This document shows, in pieces, positions 25,278-33,864 of a DNA stretch of 52,725 nucleotides (position 1 is the stretch's first letter; every line of letters begins with the position of its first letter). The stretch spans positions 1-52,725 of the forward strand of contig OMWN01000019.1 of NCBI GenBank assembly GCA_900314765.1. The letters run 5' to 3'. Origin of the DNA: an uncultured Selenomonadales bacterium (lineage in GTDB: Bacteria > Bacillota > Negativicutes > Selenomonadales > Selenomonadaceae). Made by a program: the position numbers and the translations under genes. The notes beneath the pieces are model-generated. The model saw only the letters and a list, made by a program, of their open reading frames with translations. It was not told the DNA's origin and did not search any database.

Positions 25278-27302
25278 TCATCCACCATTTCCCGTGCTCG
25301 CACTCGGCGCCTCGGGCGCAAATCTCACGGCGACAACGGTGCCGCGCGGCACCACGACATTCGGCGATATGCTCTGGCTCACGGCGCGCCCTTGGCCTTC
25401 GGACTCCATCACGAGCCCCACGGCCTCGAGCTGCCTACGCGCATCCACTGCGTCGAGCCCGATGACCTCGGGCACAATGACCTGCACGCTCTCCATCTTC
25501 GTGCTGTTCTCATTGATGGTCGGCTTCGTCGTGCGCTCGCTCGCCGCGAATGGGTCGCTCGACGGCTCGACCTTCAGATACCTGAGCAGCGATTTGAAAA
25601 TGCGGCTCGCGACTGGCGCCGCGACTTGACCGCCGTAGTATATGCCCGACGGATCATCGACGATGACGAGCACCGTGATCTGCGGGTCCTCCACGGGCGC
25701 GAATCCGCAGAACGACGCGATGTAGTGGCCGTCCATGTAGCCCGCGCCGTCTGGTTTTATCTTCTGCGCCGTGCCCGTCTTGCCCGCGATGCGGTAGCCC
25801 TTCACGGCCGCCTTCTTGCCGCCGCCGTGCGTCACGACGCCCTCGAGGAGCCCTATGAGCGTCTTGTCCGTCACACTCGTTATGACGCGGCGCACCTCCT
25901 CGGGGTGCGTCTCGTAGTATATGCTGCCGTCCGCATTCCGTATCGCCTTCACGATGTGCGGCTTCATGAGGATGCCGTCGTTCGCAATGGCCGACATCGC
26001 CCTCACGAGCTGCAGCGGCGTGACCGCGATGCTCTGCCCTATCGCCATCGTGGCAATATCCGAGTCGCGCATCTCGTCTGGGTCAAACAGTATGCCCGCT
26101 TCCTCCGCAGGCAGCTCAATGCCCGTCTGCTCACCGAAGCCAAACTTCTTCGCATACGACGTGAGCCTATCCGCGCCAAGGTCTAGGCCAATGAGCGCAA
26201 ATCCCGTGTTTATCGAATGCGCGACGATGTCCGCAAACGTCACAGAGCCGAACCGCTCGCCGTCCGCATTCTGGATGCGCCGCTCCGACACCTCGACGAC
26301 GCCGGGGTCAAGAAACCAATCATTCGGCGCCACGACGCCCTCCTCGAGCGCCGCAGCCGCGACGATGGACTTGAACGTCGAGCCCGGCTCATATATGCGC
26401 GAAACCGCCCTGTTCTGCCAATTCTCCATCGGATAATCATCAAAATGATTCGGGTCATACGACGGGCGCGACGCCATTGCGAGCACATCGCCGTTCTTCG
26501 GATTCATGACGACCGCCGTCACCGCGACAGGATTATTGTCCACCATCGCATCGTCGAGCGCCTCCTCGACCATGAACTGCATCGTCGCGTCGATTGTGAG
26601 CTCTATCGTCTTGCACTGGTTGCCCTTGTAGCTGCCGCGCGTGAAAATCGAGTCGAGTATGCGGTCGCCGCTCGCGTTGTCCATTTTGATGAACGTCTCG
26701 CGCTTGTCGCCCTTCATCATGTCGTCGTACGCCTGCTCTATGCCGTCGAGTCCGATGTCGTCCGTGCCGACAAATCCCAGCACATTCGCCGCGAGCATGC
26801 CATTCGGATAGTACCTGTTCGGCTCATCCTGGAACCCTAGGCAATTATACTCCTCCGTCTGATTGAGGTGCTTCACGGCATCCACCTCGTCCGTCGAAAG
26901 ATAATGCTTCACCCAGACAAAGCCACCGCCCTGCGCGATGTCATCGAGTATCTCATCCTCCGTCATCCCGATGAGCGGCGCGAGCTTCGACGCGACATCA
27001 TACGGGTCGCGCACATTGTTCGGGTCGATGAAAAGCGACTTCATCATTAGGCTCGTCGCGAGCTCATGGCCCGTGCGGTCGAGTATCTGACCGCGCGTCG
27101 ACTGTATCACGCGCCCCTCGCCCGTCGTGACCCTCACGCGCTCCGCGAGCCTGTCGCCCTCGACGAGCTGCAGATAGCCGTACCGCCCGACGAGCACCAA
27201 TATGAGCAGCCACACGAACGCGACGCCCCACGTCATATTGCCCGCTATTTTGTTTTGCTCTTGACGCGCGCGCTTCTTGCGCGTCTTCGGGTCCATCTGC
27301 AC
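25278..27302 (-). CDS. Class B penicillin-binding protein (SpoVD/FtsI type) with PASTA domain
   Basis: About 674 residues. A single N-terminal membrane helix (WGVAFVWLLILVLVGRYGYL) is followed by the PBP dimerisation domain and the transpeptidase domain with SxxK in EPGSTFKSIV, SxN in AHSINTGF and KTG in GKTGTAQKI. One PASTA domain closes the protein (VIVPEVIGLDAVDARRQLEA). It cross-links septal or cortex peptidoglycan. The GTG at 27302 is preferred because AAAGGA is nine bases upstream; the frame continues further back without such a site. It is monocistronic here, away from any mur genes, and divergent from the Lrp gene. Confidence 0.92.
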   Translation of the reverse strand: MQMDPKTRKKRARQEQNKIAGNMTWGVAFVWLLILVLVGRYGYLQLVEGDRLAERVRVTTGEGRVIQSTRGQILDRTGHELATSLMMKSLFIDPNNVRDPYDVASKLAPLIGMTEDEILDDIAQGGGFVWVKHYLSTDEVDAVKHLNQTEEYNCLGFQDEPNRYYPNGMLAANVLGFVGTDDIGLDGIEQAYDDMMKGDKRETFIKMDNASGDRILDSIFTRGSYKGNQCKTIELTIDATMQFMVEEALDDAMVDNNPVAVTAVVMNPKNGDVLAMASRPSYDPNHFDDYPMENWQNRAVSRIYEPGSTFKSIVAAAALEEGVVAPNDWFLDPGVVEVSERRIQNADGERFGSVTFADIVAHSINTGFALIGLDLGADRLTSYAKKFGFGEQTGIELPAEEAGILFDPDEMRDSDIATMAIGQSIAVTPLQLVRAMSAIANDGILMKPHIVKAIRNADGSIYYETHPEEVRRVITSVTDKTLIGLLEGVVTHGGGKKAAVKGYRIAGKTGTAQKIKPDGAGYMDGHYIASFCGFAPVEDPQITVLVIVDDPSGIYYGGQVAAPVASRIFKSLLRYLKVEPSSDPFAASERTTKPTINENSTKMESVQVIVPEVIGLDAVDARRQLEAVGLVMESEGQGRAVSQSISPNVVVPRGTVVAVRFAPEAPSASTGNGG

Positions 27303-27440
27303 TGTGAGCTGTCCTTTCACGAGAAATTTACGAAATCGATAATCAAAAATTGCCGCAAACTTTGCCATTCGCCAAAAACAAATCGCAATCGCTGCGCTCA
27401 ATTTGAAACATCGAAAAGGCGAAACATCATGCGTTTTCTG

Positions 27441-27469
27441 ATGACTTTCTCCGATTAATTTTGTATAAT
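27441..27469 (+). promoter_or_regulatory. Promoter of the Lrp-family gene
   Basis: ATGACT (27441-27446), 17 bases, TATAAT (27464-27469), about 48 bases before the ATG. Confidence 0.6.
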
Positions 27470-27516
27470 GAGCCTATAGCTTATCTATTATATCATAAAA
27501 AGAGGGGAATGCCATA

Positions 27517-27960
27517 ATGGACGACATAGACAAAAAAATCCTCACGAAGCTCACCGAGAATGCGCGCATCACACTCTCCGAACTCTCCGACGACATCGCG
27601 CTCTCGCTGCCGGCCATCTCCGAGCGCATGAAAAAGCTCGAGTCATCGGGCGTCATCAAAAGCTACTCAGCCATACTCGACCCCACACACCTCGGCAAGC
27701 ACCTCATGGCGCTCATGTTCCTCAGATTTGACAGCCCGAAAAACGGCGACAAATTCTCCGAGCGCGTCAAAAACGAGCCCGAGATAAAAGAATGCTACTA
27801 CATCACGGGCGACTTCGACTACTCGCTCAAAATACTCACCGAGAACACCGCCACGCTCGAGAAACTCCTCACGCGCATCAAAAACGCCGACGGCGTCGTC
27901 AAGACACAGACCATCGTCATCCTCTCCACTATCACCGACAGCCCGACCGTCATGCCGTGA
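27517..27960 (+). CDS. Lrp/AsnC-family transcriptional regulator
   Basis: A 147-residue protein with an N-terminal winged HTH (residues 2-60: DDIDKKILTKLTENARITLS, recognition helix SLPAISERMKKLESSGVI) and a C-terminal RAM/AsnC effector domain (ITGDFDYSLKILTENTATLE). GAGGGG precedes the ATG at 27517. It usually forms octamers and senses an amino acid. It is monocistronic and divergent from the PBP gene. No target gene is obvious next to it. Confidence 0.93.
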   Translation: MDDIDKKILTKLTENARITLSELSDDIALSLPAISERMKKLESSGVIKSYSAILDPTHLGKHLMALMFLRFDSPKNGDKFSERVKNEPEIKECYYITGDFDYSLKILTENTATLEKLLTRIKNADGVVKTQTIVILSTITDSPTVMP

Positions 27961-27981
27961 AAATATAATATTTGCCCATAC

Positions 27982-28024
27982 AAAAACGCTGCGAGAACGT
28001 CTCCGTCCCGCAGCGTTTTATTTT
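27982..28024 (+). terminator. Terminator of the Lrp-family gene
   Basis: AAAACGCTGCG and CGCAGCGTTTT form a perfect stem, followed by TATTTTG. It is 22 bases after the stop codon. Confidence 0.87.
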
Positions 28025-28109
28025 GCGTAGCTCAGCACTATTGTTCATCTATGATAGCGTCCGCAAATGCTGACATATGACATACTCCATTCCTTCTCGG
28101 TATCCTGAT

Positions 28110-28138
28110 GTAGCGCTCGTTTTTCGCGCTACTTTTTT
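28110..28138 (+). terminator. Orphan rightward terminator
   Basis: GTAGCGC (28110-28116) and GCGCTAC (28126-28132) pair and are followed by TTTTTT on the plus strand. The Lrp gene already has its own terminator 90 bases earlier, so this one is unassigned and might end a small RNA from 28025-28138. Confidence 0.7.
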
Positions 28139-28154
28139 CTGGCACCAATTCCTT

Positions 28155-28634
28155 TCACCAATGATACTTCTCATGATGAATGATTTTGAATGAGCGATAT
28201 ATCTGCTCTGTGAGGAGGAGTCGTATCATCTGATGAGTAAATGTCATGCGTGAAAATGAGATGCGCTCGTCGGCGGCTTTTCTGACTTCATCTGAGAGGC
28301 CGAAGGCGCCGCCTATGATGAATGTGATGCTGCTGACGCCCGCCGTCATGAGGCCGTCAATCTTCTCGGCCATTTCCTCGGATGATATGGGCTTGCCGAT
28401 GACGTCGAGCACGATGAGGTAGCTCCCCTTGGGCACATGTGCCAAAAGGCGCTCGCCTTCTTTGGCGAGCGTCTTCTCTTTCGAGGCGGCGGACGGATTT
28501 TCTTCCATGCGCTCCTCGGCTATCTCTATTGTCTCGACTCGCGTGAACGGCGTGAGTCTCTTCGTGAATTCGGCGATGCCGTCACGCAGATATTTTTCTT
28601 TTATCTTGCCAACTGCGACAATCGATATTTTCAT
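28155..28634 (-). CDS. rlmH: 23S rRNA pseudouridine-1915 N3-methyltransferase RlmH
   Basis: A 159-residue SPOUT methyltransferase that modifies the pseudouridine at position 1915 in helix 69 of 23S rRNA using SAM. The knotted SAM site is in FIIGGAFGLSDEVRKAADE, and the C-terminus reads LLLTEQIYRSFKIIHHEKYHW, nearly invariant in the family. It starts five bases after the HtrA stop. The order YycJ-HtrA-RlmH matches the tail of the WalRK locus in Firmicutes, though walRK itself is not in this window. Confidence 0.96.
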   Translation of the reverse strand: MKISIVAVGKIKEKYLRDGIAEFTKRLTPFTRVETIEIAEERMEENPSAASKEKTLAKEGERLLAHVPKGSYLIVLDVIGKPISSEEMAEKIDGLMTAGVSSITFIIGGAFGLSDEVRKAADERISFSRMTFTHQMIRLLLTEQIYRSFKIIHHEKYHW

Positions 28635-28639
28635 AATCG

Positions 28640-29752
28640 TCAGTTCTCTGGCACGGCCTCGAGCACGACATCTGCCGTCGATGTGTCGCCTTGGCGCAGG
28701 AACTTGACTTCGACCGTCTCACCGACTTGATGGTTGTTGACGGCGGCTCTGAGCTCTGCGATGGTGTCGGTCTTCTCGCCCGCGACTTCGAGGATGACAT
28801 CGCCGCGCCTGAGTCCCGCTTTGCCGGCAGGGCCATCGAGGCGGACGTTCTGCACGTAGACACCGTGGTCGACGTTGAGCTGATAGCCCGCACGCGCGGC
28901 CGTCTGCTTGTCAAACACGCCAACGCCGAGGTACGGGCGAATGACGCGGCCATTTTCCATGATCTGTGACACGATTTCACGAACGGTATTTATTGGAATG
29001 GAAAATCCCATGCCCTCGACGCCGTCCGCCGCAATCTTGGCGCTGTTGATGCCGATGACGAGGCCGTCCGCATTGACGAGCGCGCCGCCCGAGTTGCCCG
29101 GGCTAATGGCCGCATCCGTCTGCAAGAGCTTTACCCTGCGCTCCTGTATGTCAAGCGTGCGGTTGAGCGCGCTGATGACGCCCGCCGTGACGCTGCCCTG
29201 AAATTCGAGGCCCATAGGGTTGCCGATGGCGATGGCCGGCTCACCGACGACGATGTCGTCAGAGTCGCCGAACGGCGCAACAGGAAGATTGTCCGCATCG
29301 ACCTTCACGACGGCGAGGTCCGTGAGCTCATCGGCGCCGACGAGCTTGCCTTTGAGCGTATTGCCATCGGAGAGCGAGACGAGTATCTCACGCGCACCGT
29401 CTATGACGTGGTTGTTCGTGACGATGTAGCCGTCCGAGCGGAATATGACACCCGAGCCGACGCCTTCCTGCTCGACGATGTTGTTGAACCAATCGCGGGC
29501 GACGGCCTTGTTCGTGATGCCGACGACCGCAGGGCCGACCGTCTCTGCCGCGCGCACAACGGGCGTATTGCGCGCCTCGGAGAGCGTGCCGTGCGCCTTA
29601 GCCGCCGTCGTCTCCGGTATGCCGCTGCCGCTTGATTTCGTCTCATTCGCAGCTGAGGACGTGCACCCCGTCACGAGCACGGCACCAAACACGAAAAGCG
29701 CCATGACCATGCCAAGGAGTTTGCCCCAGTGTTTTTCGGTAAATTTTTTCAT
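28640..29752 (-). CDS. HtrA/DegP-type serine protease, predicted lipoprotein
   Basis: A 370-residue envelope protease. The N-terminus is a signal peptide with a lipobox-like LVTGC at about residues 26-30, so it is probably lipid-anchored outside the inner membrane. The trypsin-like triad is His in TNNHVID, Asp in LTDLAVVKV and Ser in SPGNSGGAL. One PDZ domain occupies about residues 270-365 (GPAGKAGLRRGDVILEVAGE). It degrades or refolds misfolded envelope proteins. GAGGTGAA precedes the ATG. It belongs to the yycJ-htrA-rlmH group. Confidence 0.94.
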   Translation of the reverse strand: MKKFTEKHWGKLLGMVMALFVFGAVLVTGCTSSAANETKSSGSGIPETTAAKAHGTLSEARNTPVVRAAETVGPAVVGITNKAVARDWFNNIVEQEGVGSGVIFRSDGYIVTNNHVIDGAREILVSLSDGNTLKGKLVGADELTDLAVVKVDADNLPVAPFGDSDDIVVGEPAIAIGNPMGLEFQGSVTAGVISALNRTLDIQERRVKLLQTDAAISPGNSGGALVNADGLVIGINSAKIAADGVEGMGFSIPINTVREIVSQIMENGRVIRPYLGVGVFDKQTAARAGYQLNVDHGVYVQNVRLDGPAGKAGLRRGDVILEVAGEKTDTIAELRAAVNNHQVGETVEVKFLRQGDTSTADVVLEAVPEN

Positions 29753-29815
29753 TTCATATTCACCTCATAAATATAAATTCCAAATACAATTTCACATATA
29801 ATCTAACATACAATT

Positions 29816-30577
29816 TCACATCGTTACCATTGCGTCCTGCGCACCGAGCGATATGTCCATGTCCGAGAGTGGCGCGCCCTGCTGCGTGAGTATCGCGCGC
29901 ACGGTATCCTCGGCGATGTCGGGCGTGTTGTTCTGCTCAGAAAGATGCGCGAGGAATATTTTCGCGGGCTTTTTCTTCATGCGCGCGAGCGTCCATGCCG
30001 TGTCCGAATTCGCGAGATGGCCACGATTGCCGAGTATGCGCGTCTTGAGTGGCCACGGGTACGGGCCTTTTTTCAGCATTTCCCTGTCGTGGTTTGCCTC
30101 GAGCACGAGCACATCGGAGCCCTCGATGGCCTTCTGCACCGTGTCCGTGACAAATCCGAGGTCCGTCGCGACGGTCAGCTTTCGACTGCCGAGGAGGCTG
30201 TACCCGACGGGCTCCGCCGCGTCGTGAAGGATGTTGAACGTGGCGATTTTCAGCGAGCCAATCTCCATTTTATCATCTATGACGCGGAGCCGCTCATGCG
30301 GCAGCTCCGACACGTGCGGCAATGCCCTGAGCGTCCCGCGCCGCGCATACACGGGCGCATCGCATGCCCTCATGAGCGCCTTGAGCCCTTTTATGTGGTC
30401 GTTGTGCTCATGCGTCAAGAGTATCGCGTCGAGCGACGCGACATCCTCGCCGAGCTCGCCGAGCTCATGCTTTATTCGGCGTATGCCTATGCCGGCGTCG
30501 ATGAGCACGCGGACGCCGTCCATCTCTATGAAGGCGGCGTTGCCCTTGCTGCCGCTCGCCAAAAGTGCTACGCGCAT
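29816..30577 (-). CDS. YycJ/WalJ-type metallo-beta-lactamase-fold hydrolase
   Basis: A 253-residue cytosolic protein with the MBL motif THEHNDHIKGL at about residues 56-66 and later metal ligands (the LEANHD and HLSEQN segments). The opening RVALLASGSKGNAAFIE is typical of YycJ. It starts at the ATG at 30577, preceded by GGGAGTGAG; a longer frame is not used. In Bacillus YycJ acts in DNA repair coordination and sits in the WalRK operon. Here it precedes htrA and rlmH with a 63-base gap, so a separate promoter for htrA is possible. Confidence 0.92.
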   Translation of the reverse strand: MRVALLASGSKGNAAFIEMDGVRVLIDAGIGIRRIKHELGELGEDVASLDAILLTHEHNDHIKGLKALMRACDAPVYARRGTLRALPHVSELPHERLRVIDDKMEIGSLKIATFNILHDAAEPVGYSLLGSRKLTVATDLGFVTDTVQKAIEGSDVLVLEANHDREMLKKGPYPWPLKTRILGNRGHLANSDTAWTLARMKKKPAKIFLAHLSEQNNTPDIAEDTVRAILTQQGAPLSDMDISLGAQDAMVTM

Positions 30578-30635
30578 CTGCTCACTCCCATCACCGCGTA
30601 GATTTATATTAAGGAAAAACACTGTAATTCATGTG

Positions 30636-30659
30636 AAAAAGGGCGCATCGCTGCGCCCT
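30636..30659 (-). terminator. Terminator of the secreted unknown gene
   Basis: GGGCGCA and TGCGCCC pair around CGAT-type loop bases, and the minus strand continues in TTTTT. It separates the upstream secreted-protein gene from yycJ. Confidence 0.8.
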
Positions 30660-30666
30660 CGATATT

Positions 30667-31071
30667 TTATGGTTCGGGATGAAAAATGTAGTTCACGACG
30701 TTTTCCATGGGCGATGACGGCGCGTATGATTGCTCCTTCATCGGCACACTCGACCCGCCGACCTTTTCCTTCGACGCGTACTCCGCGACGGTCGAGTCCA
30801 TGATTTGATATGATTTCTTCGCCCTGTTGAAATGTATCATGTAGAGATACAGGCGGTCAATGTCGGCCCGCACCATCTCGACGCGCGCCGTCACTTCGTT
30901 GTCGTCCTTGAAATCGAACGAATTCATATCGACGTAGTAGCCTGTCTCACCGCGCGCATCGACGAACGCGAAGTCCATGCCGTCGAAATCCACTTTTTCA
31001 GCGCTGCACACAGACGAGACGACGAGCATCATCGCGGCGCACAGCACCATCAGCATTGGCCTAAATTTCAT
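30667..31071 (-). CDS. Secreted protein of unknown function
   Basis: A 134-residue protein with a clear signal peptide (LMVLCAAMMLVVSSVCSA, cleaved after about residue 23). The mature part of about 110 residues, with repeated acidic and aromatic residues, contains a YYVDMNSFDFKD segment and a MDSTVAEYASKEK segment. Similar small exported proteins with a surface-adhesin-E-like fold are common in Negativicutes; I recognise the type but no function. No lipobox or membrane anchor is seen. It is monocistronic with its own terminator. Confidence 0.82.
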   Translation of the reverse strand: MKFRPMLMVLCAAMMLVVSSVCSAEKVDFDGMDFAFVDARGETGYYVDMNSFDFKDDNEVTARVEMVRADIDRLYLYMIHFNRAKKSYQIMDSTVAEYASKEKVGGSSVPMKEQSYAPSSPMENVVNYIFHPEP

Positions 31072-31175
31072 TGCCCTTCATTTCCTTTTCCTAGGATTAC
31101 AATTATTCATTATATCAAATCATAGGGCTTTGCGCAAAGGATTTAATGGAATCAATTTTGATGGAATTAATTTCA

Positions 31176-31760
31176 TCAAGTGAAGCTCGAGACGAGAATC
31201 TCGATGCCAATGCCAATCAGAATGATACCGCCCAATATCTGCGCGCGCGAGGAAAGCAGCATACCGAACCGCTTGCCGAGCACGAGGCCCGCCACGCATA
31301 TAAGAAACGTGACGACGGCGATGATGAGCGAGCAAAGAAAAGCCGTCATCGTGTCGTACTCCGCGATCGTGAAGCCAACGGAGAGCGCGTCGATGGACGT
31401 CGCGACGCCCTGCATGAAAAGCATCGCGTAGCTGAGGCGCCCCGTCTCCTCGTCCTCGCCCGACGAGCGCGCGTCACGTATCATGCCGCCGCCGATGTAG
31501 AGGAGCAGGACGAGCGCAATCCACGGCACGAACGGCTCAAACGATTTGAAGTACTCTATCATCGTGTGAACGCAGAACCAGCCAATCATCGGCATTGCGA
31601 ACTGGAAAAAGCCATACGTGCCCGCGATGATTGTCATGCGCGGCAGTCCCATGCGCGGCTCAGCAAGGCCGTTTGCGAGCGAAACAGAAAAGGCGTCCAT
31701 CGCAAGACCGACGCCCAATAATATGCTGTTGATGATGAAAACTATATCTATGCTTGTCAT
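31176..31760 (-). CDS. mntP: MntP-type manganese efflux pump
   Basis: A 194-residue inner-membrane protein with six helices, the size and pattern of MntP (DUF204). The paired acidic motifs typical of the family are present in helix 1 (GLAMDAFSVSLANG) and helix 4 (ATSIDALSVGFTIAEYD). It exports Mn(II). A yybP-ykoY (Mn) riboswitch would be expected upstream in many bacteria, but the 200 bases before the start are filled by a palindromic repeat instead, and no such RNA was recognised. The start at 31760 is the first ATG of the frame. Confidence 0.93.
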   Translation of the reverse strand: MTSIDIVFIINSILLGVGLAMDAFSVSLANGLAEPRMGLPRMTIIAGTYGFFQFAMPMIGWFCVHTMIEYFKSFEPFVPWIALVLLLYIGGGMIRDARSSGEDEETGRLSYAMLFMQGVATSIDALSVGFTIAEYDTMTAFLCSLIIAVVTFLICVAGLVLGKRFGMLLSSRAQILGGIILIGIGIEILVSSFT

Positions 31761-31776
31761 TTGCTGTCCGACCTAT

Positions 31777-31930
31777 GGAAACACCGATTATTTCAACAGT
31801 CACCTCGACGGATATTTTCCCGCCTGGCGGCGTCATGCCTCATCAGCGTAGCCCAACTGCGGTTCTTCGTCTCTCCGTGCTATGCAAAAAAATCTTGTCA
31901 ATATTTCCACTTCAATAAATCAGCGTTTCC
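31777..31930. repeat. Palindromic repeat with internal insert, upstream of mntP
   Basis: The left end GGAAACACCGATTATTTC and right end CACTTCAATAAATCAGCGTTTCC match the halves of the compact element at 37579-37617, but here about 110 bases separate them. The filler is GC-mixed with no ORF. Confidence 0.6.
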
Positions 31931-31964
31931 TTAAATTTTTTTATTAAACACGCGCGTCAAATTG

Positions 31965-32687
31965 CTATTGCAATGATAGCGCCCACGTTATGCCCTTTGC
32001 CTCTCGGAGTGTCGTCTGCTTGAAATGATTGCCCTTGTTCAGCTCAAATATGGATGGCACGCCGCGCTTTTTGAGCTCATCCGCGATGGTGCGCGTCGCG
32101 TCCTCCACTTTTCTCATCGTCTCATTCGATGTGCGGCTCTCCCTGTCGCCGAGCGACAAATAAACGCACTCAGGCAGCCGCTCAAATTCGTGCGTCAGCG
32201 CGTAGTCAACGAACCTCGGATACCAGAGCGAGCCCGACGCCGAGACGAAGCGATGAAATGGCGTCGCTTGATACGACGCGTACAGCGCAAAAAGACCCGC
32301 CATCGAGTAGCCCGACAGCACACGGCATACGTCGCGATTGTCGCCATCGCCCGATATGCCGAGTTCGCCCTCGGCACACGGCAGGACTTCATCGATGACA
32401 TAGCGCAGGAAGTCGTCGGCCTGTCCCTTGAAATCATCCTCATCCGACAAAACTTTCTCCGACGGCCACGGCGACATGGAGGCATCCCAATCAATCTGCG
32501 ACACCGTCACGAGATGAAACGGCGGCGCCGCGAGCTTTTCACATTCGCTTATCAGCGCTGCGCCGACTTCCTCATACTCCATGCTGTATACGATGGGCAC
32601 ATGCGCATCACTATCAGCGCGGTAGACTTCGACAGCGCACATATCGAATTGTTTCTCTATGATATTTTTGATACTCATATCACTCAT
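31965..32687 (-). CDS. IroE/Fes-like alpha/beta hydrolase (esterase)
   Basis: A 240-residue alpha/beta hydrolase of the esterase D/IroE group. The nucleophile elbow is LSGYSMAGLFALY (Ser in GYSMAG) at about residues 132-144, and the His candidate lies near the C-terminus in NKGNHFKQTTLRE. An acidic residue in YLSLGDRESRT is the probable triad Asp. There is no signal peptide. The family includes enterobactin and other ester hydrolases; the real substrate is not known. It follows the XpaC-like gene by 35 bases and probably shares its transcript. Confidence 0.85.
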   Translation of the reverse strand: MSDMSIKNIIEKQFDMCAVEVYRADSDAHVPIVYSMEYEEVGAALISECEKLAAPPFHLVTVSQIDWDASMSPWPSEKVLSDEDDFKGQADDFLRYVIDEVLPCAEGELGISGDGDNRDVCRVLSGYSMAGLFALYASYQATPFHRFVSASGSLWYPRFVDYALTHEFERLPECVYLSLGDRESRTSNETMRKVEDATRTIADELKKRGVPSIFELNKGNHFKQTTLREAKGITWALSLQ

Positions 32688-32722
32688 GGCACTCCTCAGC
32701 TTGCCTGCCCGGTACAGTTTCT

Positions 32723-33859
32723 TTACTTTTTGTCGTAATACTGGACGTAGTAATCATCGAGCGGCATCGCGAGGTATCGTATGCCCTCGATGAAGCCAAT
32801 CCAGCCCGGCAGCGACGTCCAGCACAGCGCCGCGTAAAGCAAGCCGAGCCCTGTCTGGCCGTGGTAGAACTTATGCGCACCAAACGAGCCAAAAAACATC
32901 GCAAGCAGTGCCGAAATCATTTTCTGTCTGCGCACGTCCGATACGACATACGGCGGCAATGTACCCATGACAGGATACGGCTCGCGCCCCGTCGTCGGCA
33001 GAAAATGATAAAGCGTGGCGACGGCCTTGTCCTTCCAGTAGTCGAGCCACGCACCAAACGTGAAATGAGACTGTGCCGTCACTGGACGCGGCGCCTCATG
33101 ATGCTCAACCTCGACCTTCGGCCGCCTCGGCGTCTCGCTGTAGTACAGCCCCTCTTTTTGCCCGACCGCCGCAGAGTAGTCTGGCAGCCCCTCTCGCTCC
33201 GTCTTTTCAATGCCGTCCGAGTTCATCATCTGCTCGGCGACCTTCAGCTCCGCGTCGAGGTCAACGATTTGATCTGACAGGAGCTTCGAGAACTGGTCGT
33301 CATACGCATAGCGAAAGCTCGCGAGTCCGCCACGAATGCGGTCAATGGCCGCCCTCACGTCGGGCGTGTCGAGCCCTGTTGCCTCGAAATCGTGATATTT
33401 CCTCACGAGGCCAACGGTGCGGTCTTGATAGTAGTCAATGAAGCGTCTCGCGAGCGGCAACTTCTCTGGGTGCTTCTCGAGATACGTCAGCATGTTGCGC
33501 GACGTGTGCTGAAGCGATGTGAGCTGCTTCTTGATTTCCTCGTCCTTTATGTTCGGCAGCTCCGTCTGGATGACATTGAAATCATCCATCGCCTTCTCGA
33601 ATGCCTCGGGCAAAAATCCCTGTGGCACATCATCGGGCATGCTGAGGTGCAGCTTGCCATCCGTGCGCTTTTTCCACAGTTCACGGGCTCCAAGCGCGCC
33701 GAATGCCGCTGTCAAGAGCCACGACCCTATCGAGATCACTGGCGTCACGATGGATTGCCCGATAAACTGAAGCGCTTCCAATGACGGTGCTATGAACCAA
33801 TTCGCGGCGCCGACAGCGAAAAAAATGACAGCAACGATGAAAAATATGATTTCACTCAT
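32723..33859 (-). CDS. XpaC-type membrane protein with C-terminal TM2 domain
   Basis: A 378-residue membrane protein. Two N-terminal helices (SEIIFFIVAVIFFAVGAANW and a second near residue 45) are followed by a helical cytosolic XpaC-like region (about residues 75-220) and, at the end, a TM2 domain (MFFGSFGAHKFYHGQTGLG). The ATG at 33859 follows GGAGTGAG; a longer frame overlaps the upstream gene. XpaC is annotated as 5-bromo-4-chloroindolyl phosphate hydrolysis protein, and its real role is unclear. It lies five bases after the acyltransferase stop. The TM2 addition is unusual for plain XpaC. Confidence 0.82.
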   Translation of the reverse strand: MSEIIFFIVAVIFFAVGAANWFIAPSLEALQFIGQSIVTPVISIGSWLLTAAFGALGARELWKKRTDGKLHLSMPDDVPQGFLPEAFEKAMDDFNVIQTELPNIKDEEIKKQLTSLQHTSRNMLTYLEKHPEKLPLARRFIDYYQDRTVGLVRKYHDFEATGLDTPDVRAAIDRIRGGLASFRYAYDDQFSKLLSDQIVDLDAELKVAEQMMNSDGIEKTEREGLPDYSAAVGQKEGLYYSETPRRPKVEVEHHEAPRPVTAQSHFTFGAWLDYWKDKAVATLYHFLPTTGREPYPVMGTLPPYVVSDVRRQKMISALLAMFFGSFGAHKFYHGQTGLGLLYAALCWTSLPGWIGFIEGIRYLAMPLDDYYVQYYDKK

Positions 33860-33864
33860 AAGGC

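Noticed and set aside
31761-31964. yybP-ykoY manganese riboswitch before mntP
   Set aside because: The region is occupied by a palindromic repeat, and the conserved riboswitch loops are not visible.
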